DNA of 58,055 nucleotides. It comes from Acidimicrobiales bacterium. GTDB lineage: Bacteria > Actinomycetota > Actinomycetes > Mycobacteriales > QHCE01. The position numbers and the translations under genes are program-made. The notes beneath the pieces are model-generated. The model worked only from the letters and a program-made list of their open reading frames with translations, searched no databases and was not told the origin of the DNA. Location of the stretch: the NCBI GenBank assembly GCA_003243955.1, contig QHCE01000016.1, positions 1 through 58,055 on the forward strand, written 5' to 3'. Shown one piece after another: positions 1 to 8,649 of the stretch. How positions within the stretch are numbered: the stretch's first letter is position 1; each line of letters starts with the position of its first letter.

Positions 1-101
1 TGCACCAACCCCCTGAACCCGCCCTGCGAACTGTCACCATGCACATATCGTTGGGCTGATCCGCAGGATGCGCGGCCATGGCGTAGCGCTGCTGGGCCCG
101 G

Positions 102-118
102 TAGATAGTCTGAAGCGG
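102..118 (+). promoter_or_regulatory. Putative -10 box of a leaderless prfB promoter
   Basis: GATAGT at 104-109 (within TAGATAGT) lies 8 nt before the GTG start at 118. There is no Shine-Dalgarno sequence. The predicted transcription start falls on or just before the start codon, so the mRNA is probably leaderless. The promoter call is inferred from sequence only. Confidence 0.45.
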
Positions 119-1221
119 TGGCGACTATTGATCTTTCAGAAGAACTCACCTCACTGAGCGCAACATTGAGATCGGTGGAGGCGGTGGTGGAGCCGGAGCG
201 CCTTGAGGCCGAACTGGCCGAACTCAACACCGCGGCCGCCGCGCCAAACTTGTGGGATAACATCGAGCAGGCTCAGCACCTCACCTCCCGTCTGTCATTT
301 GTGCAGGGTGAATTAGCTAGGGTCACCGGCCTACGTACCAGGCTTGACGATGTGGCTGTGCTACTGGAGCTCGCCGAAGACGAAGACGACCAAGCATCCC
401 GAGACGAGGCGGCCGCCGAGATCGCTGCGCTGCGTGCGGCTATCGACGATTTGGAGATCCGAACGCTACTAGCGGGTGAGTATGACCAGCGCGAGGCACT
501 GGTGAACATTCGAGCCGAAGCTGGCGGGGTCGATGCGGCCGACTATGCCCAGATGATGCTCCGGATGTATTTGCGTTGGGCGGAACGGCATTCCTATCCC
601 ACAGAGGTCTACGACATTTCTTACGCCGAAGAGGCTGGCATCAAATCGGCCACTTTCAGCGTGAAAGCGCCCTACGCTTACGGCACGTTGTCGGTGGAAC
701 AAGGCACACACCGGCTGGTCCGGATCAGCCCGTTTGACAATCAGGGGCGCCGGCAGACCTCATTCGCCGGTGTCGAAGTGCTGCCAGTAGTGGAGTCCCA
801 AGATCACGTAGACGTTCCCGAAACCGACATCCGCATCGACGTGTTTCGCTCCTCCGGCCCCGGTGGGCAGAGTGTGAATACCACCGACTCGGCGGTGCGG
901 ATCACCCACCTACCGACTGGGCTCGTGGTGTCATGCCAGAATGAGAAGTCCCAGATTCAGAACCGCGCGGCGGCAATGCGGGTGTTGCAGGCGCGGTTAC
1001 TGGCGAGGCAGCGGCAAGAGCGCAAGGCCGAGATGGACGCTCTGCGCGGAGACACCACCGGATCGTGGGGAAATCAAATGCGCTCCTACGTGCTGCACCC
1101 GTACCAAATGGTGAAGGATCTACGCACTGGTCATGAGGCGGGTAATCCGCAGGCCGTCTTCGACGGCGCCATCGACGATTTCATCACCGCAGGCATCAGA
1201 TGGCGCAAACAGCACGACTAA
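118..1221 (+). CDS. prfB: Peptide chain release factor 2 (RF2)
   Basis: Class I release factor that reads UGA and UAA in the ribosomal A site and triggers peptidyl-tRNA hydrolysis. The 367-residue product has the usual length. The RF2 codon-recognition tripeptide SPF is at residues 204-206 ([11 protein letters not shown]), and the catalytic GGQ is at 249-251 within [10 protein letters not shown]. The N-terminal part is an alpha-helical domain rich in Glu and Ala. The frame is continuous from GTG 118. The autoregulatory in-frame UGA and +1 frameshift of E. coli prfB is absent, as in many actinobacteria. It starts just upstream of the ftsEX region, and the prfB-ftsE-ftsX-smpB order is typical of actinobacteria. 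Here an opposite-strand gene separates it from ftsE. Confidence 0.97.
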   Translation: MATIDLSEELTSLSATLRSVEAVVEPERLEAELAELNTAAAAPNLWDNIEQAQHLTSRLSFVQGELARVTGLRTRLDDVAVLLELAEDEDDQASRDEAAAEIAALRAAIDDLEIRTLLAGEYDQREALVNIRAEAGGVDAADYAQMMLRMYLRWAERHSYPTEVYDISYAEEAGIKSATFSVKAPYAYGTLSVEQGTHRLVRISPFDNQGRRQTSFAGVEVLPVVESQDHVDVPETDIRIDVFRSSGPGGQSVNTTDSAVRITHLPTGLVVSCQNEKSQIQNRAAAMRVLQARLLARQRQERKAEMDALRGDTTGSWGNQMRSYVLHPYQMVKDLRTGHEAGNPQAVFDGAIDDFITAGIRWRKQHD

Positions 1222-1303
1222 GCAACGCTGAGCGTTCTTTGTCTACCTTGCGGCTCACAGCGTGTTCCGCAACCGGATAACGCAAGGTTGCTGGCTATCG
1301 CGC

Positions 1304-2494
1304 TCAGTAGCGGCGTTCAGCAGCACGGGCGTGATAACCGTCTGGCTTGCTCGGCGGCCGCTCGCCACTGTGGCCACGCCCAAATGGGCGCGTGTTGCGC
1401 CACGGGTCGTTGTCCCCAGTGTGGTCACGGTTAAACAGCGGAACAGTCGGCATCCGGAGTAGCCGGGCATTAGCCAAAGGGCTTAAATTACGCCAATCAG
1501 TGCGATTAGCCACTCGGACTAGGTGGAGCTCACCATTGAGAAATGCCCGCAGGTTGCGCTGGCCTTCACTACTTGATGTGGCGTAATGCCGCTGAGTAGC
1601 AAAGACGTATCTACGAAGCTCGGCTGGCGAGACGCTGCGGGGCAGGGGTTCATGGCCTCGCTCGCTGCGTGTGGTCGCCACGATAGCGTCGGTAAGTTGC
1701 TGTGGCGGAGAACTGTAGTTCAGCTCGTTGCCACAACTGCCGTCGCTGAGCACGAGCACCGGGATATCGGCGATGACTGGGTTAAGATCCCGCATGCATG
1801 TGATCGGATCGCGGGCGTGAATTAGCGTGCCATCCACGATGATTGGCGCGCCATCTGCTCCACGGCGGGGCTGGCGACCAAGTCCGGGAGTGTTCACGAA
1901 AGCCACTGCCGAAGGGGTGAGACCTCGCTTGCATGCTTCGGCAATCAAGTAGCCGCCCGCGCCATAACCAAGATATGTGCGATCGGTCCGGCGGGGTAGC
2001 GTCGAACTCAACGCGGCGTCAAACGCCAGCAGATTGTTGGCGTCCCGATCGATAGGATCGGTGTTGTCGTCGCGATGCCGCGATAGCTCGGCGGCGAAGG
2101 GAATAGTGCGGCCGAGCCATTGCACCAAACTGATCTCCGGAGCCAGCCCCGTGGCTAGCAAGCTGGTTTTAGCCGCGCAGCTGCGCCACGCCTGCTCGTC
2201 GGTAGCTACGGAGGGGCTCATAGGCTGCACAATCACCGACGATGCTGACCCGAGGTCCCCCCAGACCGCGGCTACGTGCGTGCGTTGCGGGACACCACGG
2301 CGGGCTGGTGCGTCGATGGTGATCAAATGCGGTGGGCGAGCTAGTGGAATACGCGGTAGGTCTAGCACCGTCGCCACCGACAACTCACCCCTTTGCGTTG
2401 TACTGAACATGCGTGATTGCTCGCCTGTTTGCTTACTCACTGTTGTAGTCACTACCGCTAACTCTAGCTCTTTGTCGAGCATCCATGGGGGCAC
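1304..2494 (-). CDS. DUF1023-like alpha/beta hydrolase homologue, probably catalytically dead
   Basis: A 396-residue protein resembling the actinobacterial DUF1023 (Abhydrolase_8) family. It shows the typical '[21 protein letters not shown]' core strand (around residues 77-97), a GL[12 protein letters not shown] segment and a following 'HARDPI' motif. The nucleophile elbow that is normally GHSYG reads GYGAG (in [14 protein letters not shown], about residue 203), so the catalytic Ser is replaced by Gly. It may be a pseudoenzyme or a decaying gene. The C-terminal 100 residues are Arg/Pro-rich and match nothing I know. The start is uncertain: GTG at 2494 or ATG at 2482, neither with a clear ribosome-binding site. 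It is transcribed towards prfB and divergently from ftsE. Family membership is by recognition, not by alignment. Confidence 0.65.
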   Translation of the reverse strand: MPPWMLDKELELAVVTTTVSKQTGEQSRMFSTTQRGELSVATVLDLPRIPLARPPHLITIDAPARRGVPQRTHVAAVWGDLGSASSVIVQPMSPSVATDEQAWRSCAAKTSLLATGLAPEISLVQWLGRTIPFAAELSRHRDDNTDPIDRDANNLLAFDAALSSTLPRRTDRTYLGYGAGGYLIAEACKRGLTPSAVAFVNTPGLGRQPRRGADGAPIIVDGTLIHARDPITCMRDLNPVIADIPVLVLSDGSCGNELNYSSPPQQLTDAIVATTRSERGHEPLPRSVSPAELRRYVFATQRHYATSSSEGQRNLRAFLNGELHLVRVANRTDWRNLSPLANARLLRMPTVPLFNRDHTGDNDPWRNTRPFGRGHSGERPPSKPDGYHARAAERRY

Positions 2495-2599
2495 GTTGCG
2501 CTAAGAGCTCGCTCGGTGCGGGATGTGCCGGATTTGCCGGTTTTCGTTCGCCGGATTTTAGGTTTCAACCCGACCCTTCACCCACGAGAGCTCTAAGTC

Positions 2600-2614
2600 T
2601 AGAATCGATTGACG
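2600..2614 (+). promoter_or_regulatory. Putative -10 box of a leaderless ftsE promoter
   Basis: TAGAAT at 2600-2605 sits 8 nt before GTG 2614. No Shine-Dalgarno sequence is visible. This spacing fixes the likely ftsE start, since upstream in-frame starts would add a 43-residue segment not found in FtsE proteins. Confidence 0.55.
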
Positions 2615-3294
2615 TGATCACCTTGGAGAGCGTGAGCAAGCGATATCCCAAGTCCCGCCGCCCCGCATTAGATGATGTCAGCGTAGGGGTGGATAAAGGG
2701 GAGTTCGTATTTTTTATTGGGCCTTCGGGCTCAGGTAAGTCCACCTTTATCCGATTGCTGCTGCGTGAAGAGATCCCTACCTCGGGGAAAGTCACAGTTG
2801 CCGGGCGCGACCTAGGAACGTTGCGATCATGGCGAATCCCGCAGTTACGCCGAAGCATCGGCTGTGTCTTTCAGGACTTTCGGTTATTGCCCAACAAGAC
2901 ATCGGCGGAAAATGTCGCGTTTGCCCTAGAAGTCATCGGGAAGACCCGCCCGGTCATCCGCCGCGTCGTACCTGAGGTGCTGAGCTTGGTGGGCTTAGAA
3001 GGCAAAGAGAATCGCTACCCTTCAGAGCTTTCCGGTGGTGAGCAGCAGCGCGTTGCGATCGCCCGTGCATTCGTGAACCGTCCGCTGGTACTGCTCGCCG
3101 ACGAGCCCACGGGAAACCTTGACCCCGATACCAGTATCGAAATTATGCGGCTGCTGGACCGGATCAACCGTACGGGGACCACGGTGGTCATGGCTACGCA
3201 CGACGCCAACATCGTGAACCAGATGCGCCGTCGCGTAGTCGAGCTCGACCGTGGTCGGGTCATTCGCGACCAGCACCGTGGCGTGTACGGCTAA
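2614..3294 (+). CDS. ftsE: Cell division ATP-binding protein FtsE
   Basis: ATPase subunit of the FtsEX complex, which sits on the inner face of the membrane at the septum and activates peptidoglycan hydrolases through FtsX. The 226-residue product (from GTG 2614) has the usual length. Walker [10 protein letters not shown] is at residues 36-44, the ABC signature LSGGEQQ begins at 139, Walker B LLADEP with D163/E164 follows, and the switch histidine is H196 (MATHD). The open frame extends upstream to 2485, but that segment overlaps the divergent gene and is not FtsE-like. The conserved [14 protein letters not shown] start and a TAGAAT -10 box 8 nt upstream both favour 2614. ftsX follows after 58 nt and the M23 peptidase after that, so the three probably act together. 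Confidence 0.95.
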   Translation: MITLESVSKRYPKSRRPALDDVSVGVDKGEFVFFIGPSGSGKSTFIRLLLREEIPTSGKVTVAGRDLGTLRSWRIPQLRRSIGCVFQDFRLLPNKTSAENVAFALEVIGKTRPVIRRVVPEVLSLVGLEGKENRYPSELSGGEQQRVAIARAFVNRPLVLLADEPTGNLDPDTSIEIMRLLDRINRTGTTVVMATHDANIVNQMRRRVVELDRGRVIRDQHRGVYG

Positions 3295-3352
3295 ACCGTG
3301 CTGAGCAAATTCATTAGACGCAACAAAGCTGAGCAGATGTGAAAGGCTGGGC

Positions 3353-4237
3353 ATGCGAGCAAAGTTTGTCTTATCCGAGGCGCTAACTGGTTTGTGGCGC
3401 AATGTCACTATGTCGGTGGCAATGATTTTGACGACGGCAATCTCGCTGACTTTGCTGGGTGCCGGCGGCCTGCTGTATGTGCAGATTCAAGAGACCAAGG
3501 ACGTGCTGCGCGGCAAGGTTGAGGTAATGCTCTTTCTCAACGATGACGCGAACGAGCAGCAGCGTCAAACGCTTAAGCAGCGGCTGGAGAACGACCATCA
3601 GCTGGTGCGGGATGTCAGCTTCGAATCTAAAGAGCAGGCATATGAACGTTTCAAGGAGCTGTTTCGAAACTCGCCTGACTTCGTACATGGTGTGCAGCCC
3701 GACGCGTTGCCTGCCTCTTTCCGGGTGAAGCTGCTCGATCCGAAGGACTACTCCGACTTAGCCAACAAATATCGCAGCGCCGACGGCGTCTCGCGAGTCT
3801 CCAGTCAACAAGAGGTCGTCAGTCAGCTGTTCTCCATGATCGATGCGGTGAAGAACACCACGTTTGCGGTAGCTGTGCTGCAGGGTATAGCCGCACTGCT
3901 GCTGATTGGGAACACAATCCAAGTCGCCGCCTACAGCCGACGGCGCGAAGTCAGCATCATGAAGCTGGTGGGCGCGTCGAACTGGTATGTGCGGCTGCCG
4001 TTCATTTTGGAAGCCAGTATGGCGGGGCTGATCGGCGCCGCGATTGGCTGGCTCGGGTTAATTCTAGGCAAGGTATTTTTGGTCGATGGCGCACTGAAAC
4101 CCATCTTCAGCAGCGGGCTCATCCCCATTATCCAGTGGAGCGATATCTTGTTGACCGGCCCGATTCTGGCGTTTATTGCTATTGCCATCAGCGGGATCAC
4201 TGGCTGGAGCACGCTGCGGTTCTATGTAAAAGTTTGA
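3353..4237 (+). CDS. ftsX: Cell division protein FtsX (permease-like)
   Basis: Membrane partner of FtsE. It carries the ATP-hydrolysis signal to an extracytoplasmic coiled-coil hydrolase activator. At 294 residues it has normal length. It has one N-terminal membrane segment (about 20-44), a large extracytoplasmic domain (about 45-165), and three C-terminal membrane helices (about 170-190, 217-240, 263-283) with the FtsX-type 'RRREVSIMKLVGAS' cytoplasmic loop before the third helix. It starts at ATG 3353 with a GAAAGG ribosome-binding site at 3340-3345. The next gene downstream encodes a secreted coiled-coil M23 protein, the expected kind of partner. Confidence 0.95.
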   Translation: MRAKFVLSEALTGLWRNVTMSVAMILTTAISLTLLGAGGLLYVQIQETKDVLRGKVEVMLFLNDDANEQQRQTLKQRLENDHQLVRDVSFESKEQAYERFKELFRNSPDFVHGVQPDALPASFRVKLLDPKDYSDLANKYRSADGVSRVSSQQEVVSQLFSMIDAVKNTTFAVAVLQGIAALLLIGNTIQVAAYSRRREVSIMKLVGASNWYVRLPFILEASMAGLIGAAIGWLGLILGKVFLVDGALKPIFSSGLIPIIQWSDILLTGPILAFIAIAISGITGWSTLRFYVKV

Positions 4238-4260
4238 TCTCGGCCGCGTAGTTCTAGCGC

Positions 4261-4284
4261 AACACGCTACCTAAGTGTTTTTTT
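4261..4284 (+). terminator. Weak possible terminator after ftsX
   Basis: A 5-bp stem, AACAC (4261-4265) with GTGTT (4275-4279), is followed by a run of T's (4280-4284). The stem is short, so this is a tentative call. Confidence 0.25.
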
Positions 4285-4337
4285 CTTTGCCTGTTTGGCC
4301 GTAGCTTAGTCCCTCAAGTATAGATTGAGGGTTGGTC

Positions 4338-5636
4338 ATGTTCAGCATTATTGGTCGACTTGATGGCCGGTTTCGCCGACATTGGGTAGTAGCCGTGGGT
4401 CTAGTGGCGGTGGTGTGCACCATCGCGACGGCGCCGGTGTTGGCCAATCCATCTCAAGACAAGCAGCGGGTAGATCAAGAGTTGGCTCAAGCCGGGGCGG
4501 CGCTGGAGAGTGCCACAGACCGCGCGAAGGAAGCTGGCACGTCTTTCGCGGACGCTAATCGACAACTCCCCGGTGCGCAGGAACATGTCTCGCAAGCTCA
4601 CGGCAGTGTTATCGCCGGGCAAGTCAAGGTTGAAGAGGCCCGCCGCGTCGCTGACGCGGCACAGACACATCTAGCGGCCGCAATGGCTGATTTTGATCGA
4701 GCCGAGGACCAGGTAAAGGGTGCTCGGGAACAATTGAGCGGCTATGCCCGCCGGAGCTACGAAAGCGGATATTTTGCGGCTCCGGCGATGATGTTAGCCG
4801 CCAAAGGTGTCGATCAAGTTCTGGCGGCTTCAGAGTATGCCCAGGCTGTAGCGGCTACCCAGCGCCGCGAGATACAGCGAATGAAAGTGGCGCTTGACCG
4901 CTCCGCGCAGCAGCGTGCCGATGTGGCCGATCGTAAACGTAAAGCCGAGGCGGCTAACACTTCTGCTCAGAAAACATTGCAAGCGGCCAATGCGGGAGAG
5001 TCCGCCGCGCGCGATGCTGAACAGCACGTCACAGATCTGACCAATCAACGAGCCGCCGCGTTGCAGGTTGCCGAGCAAGAGCGGGCGGCTAGCGAGCAGC
5101 AGTATCAAGATTTACAGGCAGAATCTAGGCGAATTGAAGCAGCCCTGCAAGAAGCGGCGCGTCAGGCTCGCGAGCAAGCTCGTCAGCAGGGTAGGGGACC
5201 GGGTCCGTCACTTTTACCCGGCAACGGACACGGTAAGGGCAACTTCATCATGCCGGTGAGGGGCTACAAGTCTAGTGACTTCGGCTATCGCTATGACCCT
5301 TTCTATCATCGTTGGCAGTTGCATGCTGGCACAGATTTTGCGGCGCCCACTGGCACACCCATCTGGGCCGCCGCGGCTGGCCGAGTGATCCGTGCCGGAT
5401 GGGCCAGCGGCTACGGATGGTATACCTGCATCTACCACGGAGACATTGCTGGAGGATCTGGCGTATCTACCTGTTACGCGCATCAATCAGTGATTCAGGT
5501 CCAGCTCAACCAGCAAGTCAAGCAGGGTCAGGTGATCGGCCTGGTGGGAACCACTGGAGCCTCCACCGGCAGCCACTTGCACTTTGAGGTGCGTCTGGAC
5601 GGGCGTCCAGTGGACCCGATGTCGGGCTGGCTGTAG
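4338..5636 (+). CDS. Secreted coiled-coil M23 family metallopeptidase (FtsEX-associated hydrolase or activator)
   Basis: A 432-residue exported protein. A basic N-terminus is followed by a hydrophobic signal segment (about 16-35, ending VLANP). A long Ala/Gln/Glu-rich coiled coil runs from about 36 to 280, then a Gly-rich linker, then a C-terminal LytM/M23 domain (about 305-430). Zinc-ligand motifs are present: HAGTD (H329, D333) and HLHFE (H413, H415). Unlike degenerate EnvC-type activators it therefore looks catalytically complete. The architecture matches the periplasmic partners that FtsX recruits to cut peptidoglycan at the septum (family knowledge). ATG 4338 is preferred because of GAGG at 4327-4330; a TTG at 4332 is possible. 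A TAGATT -10 box lies at 4321-4326, giving a very short leader. Confidence 0.9.
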   Translation: MFSIIGRLDGRFRRHWVVAVGLVAVVCTIATAPVLANPSQDKQRVDQELAQAGAALESATDRAKEAGTSFADANRQLPGAQEHVSQAHGSVIAGQVKVEEARRVADAAQTHLAAAMADFDRAEDQVKGAREQLSGYARRSYESGYFAAPAMMLAAKGVDQVLAASEYAQAVAATQRREIQRMKVALDRSAQQRADVADRKRKAEAANTSAQKTLQAANAGESAARDAEQHVTDLTNQRAAALQVAEQERAASEQQYQDLQAESRRIEAALQEAARQAREQARQQGRGPGPSLLPGNGHGKGNFIMPVRGYKSSDFGYRYDPFYHRWQLHAGTDFAAPTGTPIWAAAAGRVIRAGWASGYGWYTCIYHGDIAGGSGVSTCYAHQSVIQVQLNQQVKQGQVIGLVGTTGASTGSHLHFEVRLDGRPVDPMSGWL

Positions 5637-5703
5637 CCGGCTGACGGTCCGTTTCCGGTGAGTCACTCGTTTTGGCCAGCCCAACATAGGGTTCACTGGC
5701 GTA

Positions 5704-6603
5704 GTGACGCTACTGCCGCTATGCCTGATACTGGCTTCAGGCATAAGTCATGCGGTCTGGAACCTTGCCGTTAAGCGGGCTGGCGCAGGTGGTTCGGCAT
5801 TTGTCTGGCTGTACTCGGCTGTAGCGGTGGTGATCTATACGCCGTCGGTGCTTTGGCTGGTCGCAACAGGTCGTATCAACCTGGGTTTCCTTTCGGCTGG
5901 CGCTATCGCGATAAGTTCGCTGGGCCAACTGGTGTACTACCTGTTGTTACAGAAGGCGTACTCGTTGGGCGATCTGTCCGTGGTGTATCCGGTCGCTCGC
6001 GGCTCTGGCCCGCTGCTACTGGTAGGTGCAGCGATGCTGCTGTTGGGTGAACGACCGAGCGCCGTGGCCCTTGCGGGGGCGGCTGCGGTGGTTGTCGGCG
6101 TGCTCATCGTGGGTGCCAGAAGGGTCAGTGGATCGACCGCGGCAACAGGAAACGCTGATGCGGCGCGCGTTCGGCTTCCGATCAGCGCCGACGTCGCCTT
6201 CGGACTCGCTGCCGGCGTTCTCATCGCTGCCTGTAACCTCTGGGACGCTCGAACTGTCTCAGTTCTGGCGGTTTCCCCGATTTTGCTGGAGTGGGTATTC
6301 AACGGCACACGCGTCGTGGTGCTGGGGGCTGGAGTGCTGCGCCGTCGTGGCGTGCTCGCCCAGCTGTGGCGGGAGCATCGGTATAACGCGTTGGTTGTAG
6401 GTGTGCTTATGCCACTGTCCTACATTTTGGCGTTATGGTCATTCACGTTAGCCTCGATCAGCATGCTCGCCCCGATTCGCGAGGTCAGTATTGTGGTGGC
6501 CTGCCTGTTGAGTTGGTGTCTGCTGTCTGAGCCTCAGCCGGTGCGTCGGCTACTCGGCGCGGCGGTGGTGCTGACGGGAGTTTTTGCGCTAGCCCTGGCA
6601 TGA
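5704..6603 (+). CDS. EamA/DMT-family drug-metabolite transporter
   Basis: A 299-residue integral membrane protein with about ten hydrophobic helices arranged as two EamA repeats: N-terminal 'HAVWNLAVKRAG' and 'YPVARGSGPLLL', C-terminal 'SYILALWSFTLASISMLAPIREVSIV'. Such proteins export small metabolites; the substrate cannot be told from sequence. GTG 5704 is 11 nt downstream of a TAGGGT -10 box (5687-5692) and has no ribosome-binding site, consistent with a very short leader. It lies between the M23 peptidase and smpB on the same strand with 67- and 38-nt gaps. It looks like an ordinary housekeeping-region insertion with no functional link to either. Confidence 0.88.
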   Translation: MTLLPLCLILASGISHAVWNLAVKRAGAGGSAFVWLYSAVAVVIYTPSVLWLVATGRINLGFLSAGAIAISSLGQLVYYLLLQKAYSLGDLSVVYPVARGSGPLLLVGAAMLLLGERPSAVALAGAAAVVVGVLIVGARRVSGSTAATGNADAARVRLPISADVAFGLAAGVLIAACNLWDARTVSVLAVSPILLEWVFNGTRVVVLGAGVLRRRGVLAQLWREHRYNALVVGVLMPLSYILALWSFTLASISMLAPIREVSIVVACLLSWCLLSEPQPVRRLLGAAVVLTGVFALALA

Positions 6604-6641
6604 GGCCGCGGGTGCAACGTAGGTGAACATTAGGAGGTGTG

Positions 6642-7118
6642 ATGCCGAAAGAGGCCGGACGCAAGGTTATTGCGTCGCATCGTAGAGCGCGGCATGACTA
6701 CTCCATTCTGGAGACATTTGAAGCTGGTTTGGTACTTACTGGAACGGAGGTGAAATCGCTTCGGCTGGGCAGAGCATCGTTGGTGGATGGTTTTGCCAAC
6801 ATTGTCGACAGCGAAATCTTCCTGCATGGCGTGCACATCCCGGAGTACACCGAAGGCACGTGGACAAATCATGAACCCCGTCGGGTGCGCAAGCTGCTAC
6901 TGCACAGCGCCGAGATCGAGCGCCTGATCGGAAAGACGCGAGAGAGCGGTTTAACTCTGGTGCCGTTGCAGCTGTACTTCTTGGACGGCCGCGCCAAAAT
7001 TGAGCTTGCGCTGGCGCGTGGAAAGCGGGACTACGACAAGCGGCAGGCGCTGGCTAAGCGGGACGCTGATCGCGAGATTTCCCGATCACTAGGCCGAAGG
7101 GCCAAGGGGCGGGAATAG
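6642..7118 (+). CDS. smpB: SsrA-binding protein SmpB
   Basis: Binds tmRNA and delivers it to stalled ribosomes for trans-translation. The 158-residue product carries the SmpB beta-barrel motifs ([22 protein letters not shown] near residues 16-37, then [14 protein letters not shown]) and a basic C-terminal tail ([25 protein letters not shown]) that enters the mRNA channel. A strong AGGAGG at 6632-6637 is 4 nt from ATG 6642; the in-frame GTG at 6639 is too close to it. The tmRNA gene is on the same strand 3.5 kb downstream, separated by a minus-strand reductase gene and a DUF2207 gene rather than being adjacent. Confidence 0.97.
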   Translation: MPKEAGRKVIASHRRARHDYSILETFEAGLVLTGTEVKSLRLGRASLVDGFANIVDSEIFLHGVHIPEYTEGTWTNHEPRRVRKLLLHSAEIERLIGKTRESGLTLVPLQLYFLDGRAKIELALARGKRDYDKRQALAKRDADREISRSLGRRAKGRE

Positions 7119-7146
7119 TCACGATCGTTCTCAGTTGCTGTCAAGC

Positions 7147-8511
7147 TCAGCTGGGGAAGCGCCGCGAAATATCAAGCATGACGCTGCGATCGTGGACCTT
7201 GATCCGCTCGCGGCCGTGAGCTCGCCCCAGCTGGAGCTCGTGCCGGTCGAGCCGAGACCACTCATTCCACGTCACGTATTCAATACCTCTGTGTTGTAGC
7301 AGCTCGATGACGCTGGAGGGATCCGGAAGCTCTGGTGGCGGCAGCGCGGGTAGATCAACAAGCACACTGACCACCGTAGCCGCGGCGTCTGCCTTATTGG
7401 TGCCGATCACCCCGCTCGGTCCGCGTTTGATCCATCCGGCTGCGTAGATTCCGGAGACCGCCTGGGCGCCGTGGCCGCCGGCTTCGACCACGCGGCCGTC
7501 CATGTGGGGCACGGTGAGCATTGCCGGATCAAACGGCAGCTCTGCTAGCCGGGGGCTCTGGTAGCCGATGGCATGCACTACGGCCTGCACGTTGACAGTC
7601 TGCTCAGCACTGCCACTCCTGCTCTGTTCAGAGGTGGCTACCGTGCGTATTGCTTGCACGTGGCTTTCTCCGATGATCCGCGTTAGCCGTCGAAAAAAGT
7701 GCAGGTGAATTCGGCGCGGGACGCTCGAAACTTCGTGCGTAGCCCACTCGCGGAGGATCGCGATGTTGCTGCGAACCCGTCGTTCCCGCGACAGGAGTTC
7801 GGTCTCGATCACGCCGCCGACATCAGTCGGGGACACTATTACGGCGACGCATGGAAGTTTGCCTAGTTCACGCAGCTCCATGTGGGTGAACTTCGCGTCC
7901 AGCGGCCCGCGACGGGCGAACAGGTGAACGTCGCTGATCTGGCTGGTGCGCGCCGCGGCGAGCACGTGCTCTGGAACGTCGGTCGGGGCAAGGTCATCGG
8001 CGGTTTTCAGCAGCATGCGCACAATGTCCAATGCAACGTTGCCTGCCCCGACGACAGCTACCTCGCGCGCCCGGAATGCAGGCGGGGTCACAATCGACTG
8101 TTGCGGGTGCGCGTTGTACCAGGACACAACGTCAGTGGCGGTCTGATTGCCTTTCAGGTCGTATCCGGGAATCGCGAGCCGGCTGCCATGCGGTAGGCCG
8201 GTGGCGAAGATGATTGCCGTGTAGCGTCGCCGCAAATCTTGCAACGACACGTCCGCGCCGTAGGTCACATTGCCGAGGAACCGTACACCCGGCGCGCTGA
8301 GGATTTGACTCATTGCCGCGGTGATGGACTTGATCTTCGGATGATCTGGCGCCACTCCGTAACGCAGCAGCCCATATGGTGCGGGAAGCTGCTCGAAAAC
8401 GTCAATGCTGGCTGGCACTCCTGAGCTAGTCAGCGCCGCTGCGGCATACAGCCCAGCCGGGCCGGAGCCCACGATCGCGATGCGGTAAGGCTGTGTCATA
8501 TCTGGGGTCAT
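7147..8511 (-). CDS. fprA: FprA-like ferredoxin/flavodoxin-NADP+ reductase
   Basis: A 454-residue FAD- and NADP-binding oxidoreductase of the adrenodoxin-reductase type, moving electrons between NADPH and ferredoxin in the cytosol. The FAD dinucleotide motif IVGSGPAG is at residues 13-20. 'YGLLRYGVAPDHPKIKSI' is typical of the family. The NADP motif is VVGAGNVALD, and the C-terminal FAD contact region includes 'GWIKRGPSGVIGTNKADA'. Length matches mycobacterial FprA (about 456). Open frame continues upstream to 8589, but FprA proteins begin a few residues before the GSGPAG motif, so ATG 8511 (or ATG 8499) is chosen. Neither has a clear ribosome-binding site. It converges on smpB, 28 nt away. 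Confidence 0.92.
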   Translation of the reverse strand: MTPDMTQPYRIAIVGSGPAGLYAAAALTSSGVPASIDVFEQLPAPYGLLRYGVAPDHPKIKSITAAMSQILSAPGVRFLGNVTYGADVSLQDLRRRYTAIIFATGLPHGSRLAIPGYDLKGNQTATDVVSWYNAHPQQSIVTPPAFRAREVAVVGAGNVALDIVRMLLKTADDLAPTDVPEHVLAAARTSQISDVHLFARRGPLDAKFTHMELRELGKLPCVAVIVSPTDVGGVIETELLSRERRVRSNIAILREWATHEVSSVPRRIHLHFFRRLTRIIGESHVQAIRTVATSEQSRSGSAEQTVNVQAVVHAIGYQSPRLAELPFDPAMLTVPHMDGRVVEAGGHGAQAVSGIYAAGWIKRGPSGVIGTNKADAAATVVSVLVDLPALPPPELPDPSSVIELLQHRGIEYVTWNEWSRLDRHELQLGRAHGRERIKVHDRSVMLDISRRFPS

Positions 8512-8649
8512 ATCCGGGCCTAGGCTCGTCGTATCTACGGCGCACATCGCAACTCTCGTCGCACGTCTAGCATATGACGAGCACGCCACCGAGCCAGAAA
8601 AGTCGCTAGCCCATGTTCATGGCTACTACTTACGCTAGCGTGAACGGTC

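Noticed and set aside
118-240. Programmed +1 frameshift in prfB
   Set aside because: The reading frame is continuous from GTG 118 and no in-frame TGA preceded by a slippery CTT is present near codon 25.
2485-2613. Longer FtsE starting at ATG 2485
   Set aside because: The extra 43 residues overlap the divergent gene, are unlike any FtsE and lie upstream of the TAGAAT -10 box that precedes GTG 2614.
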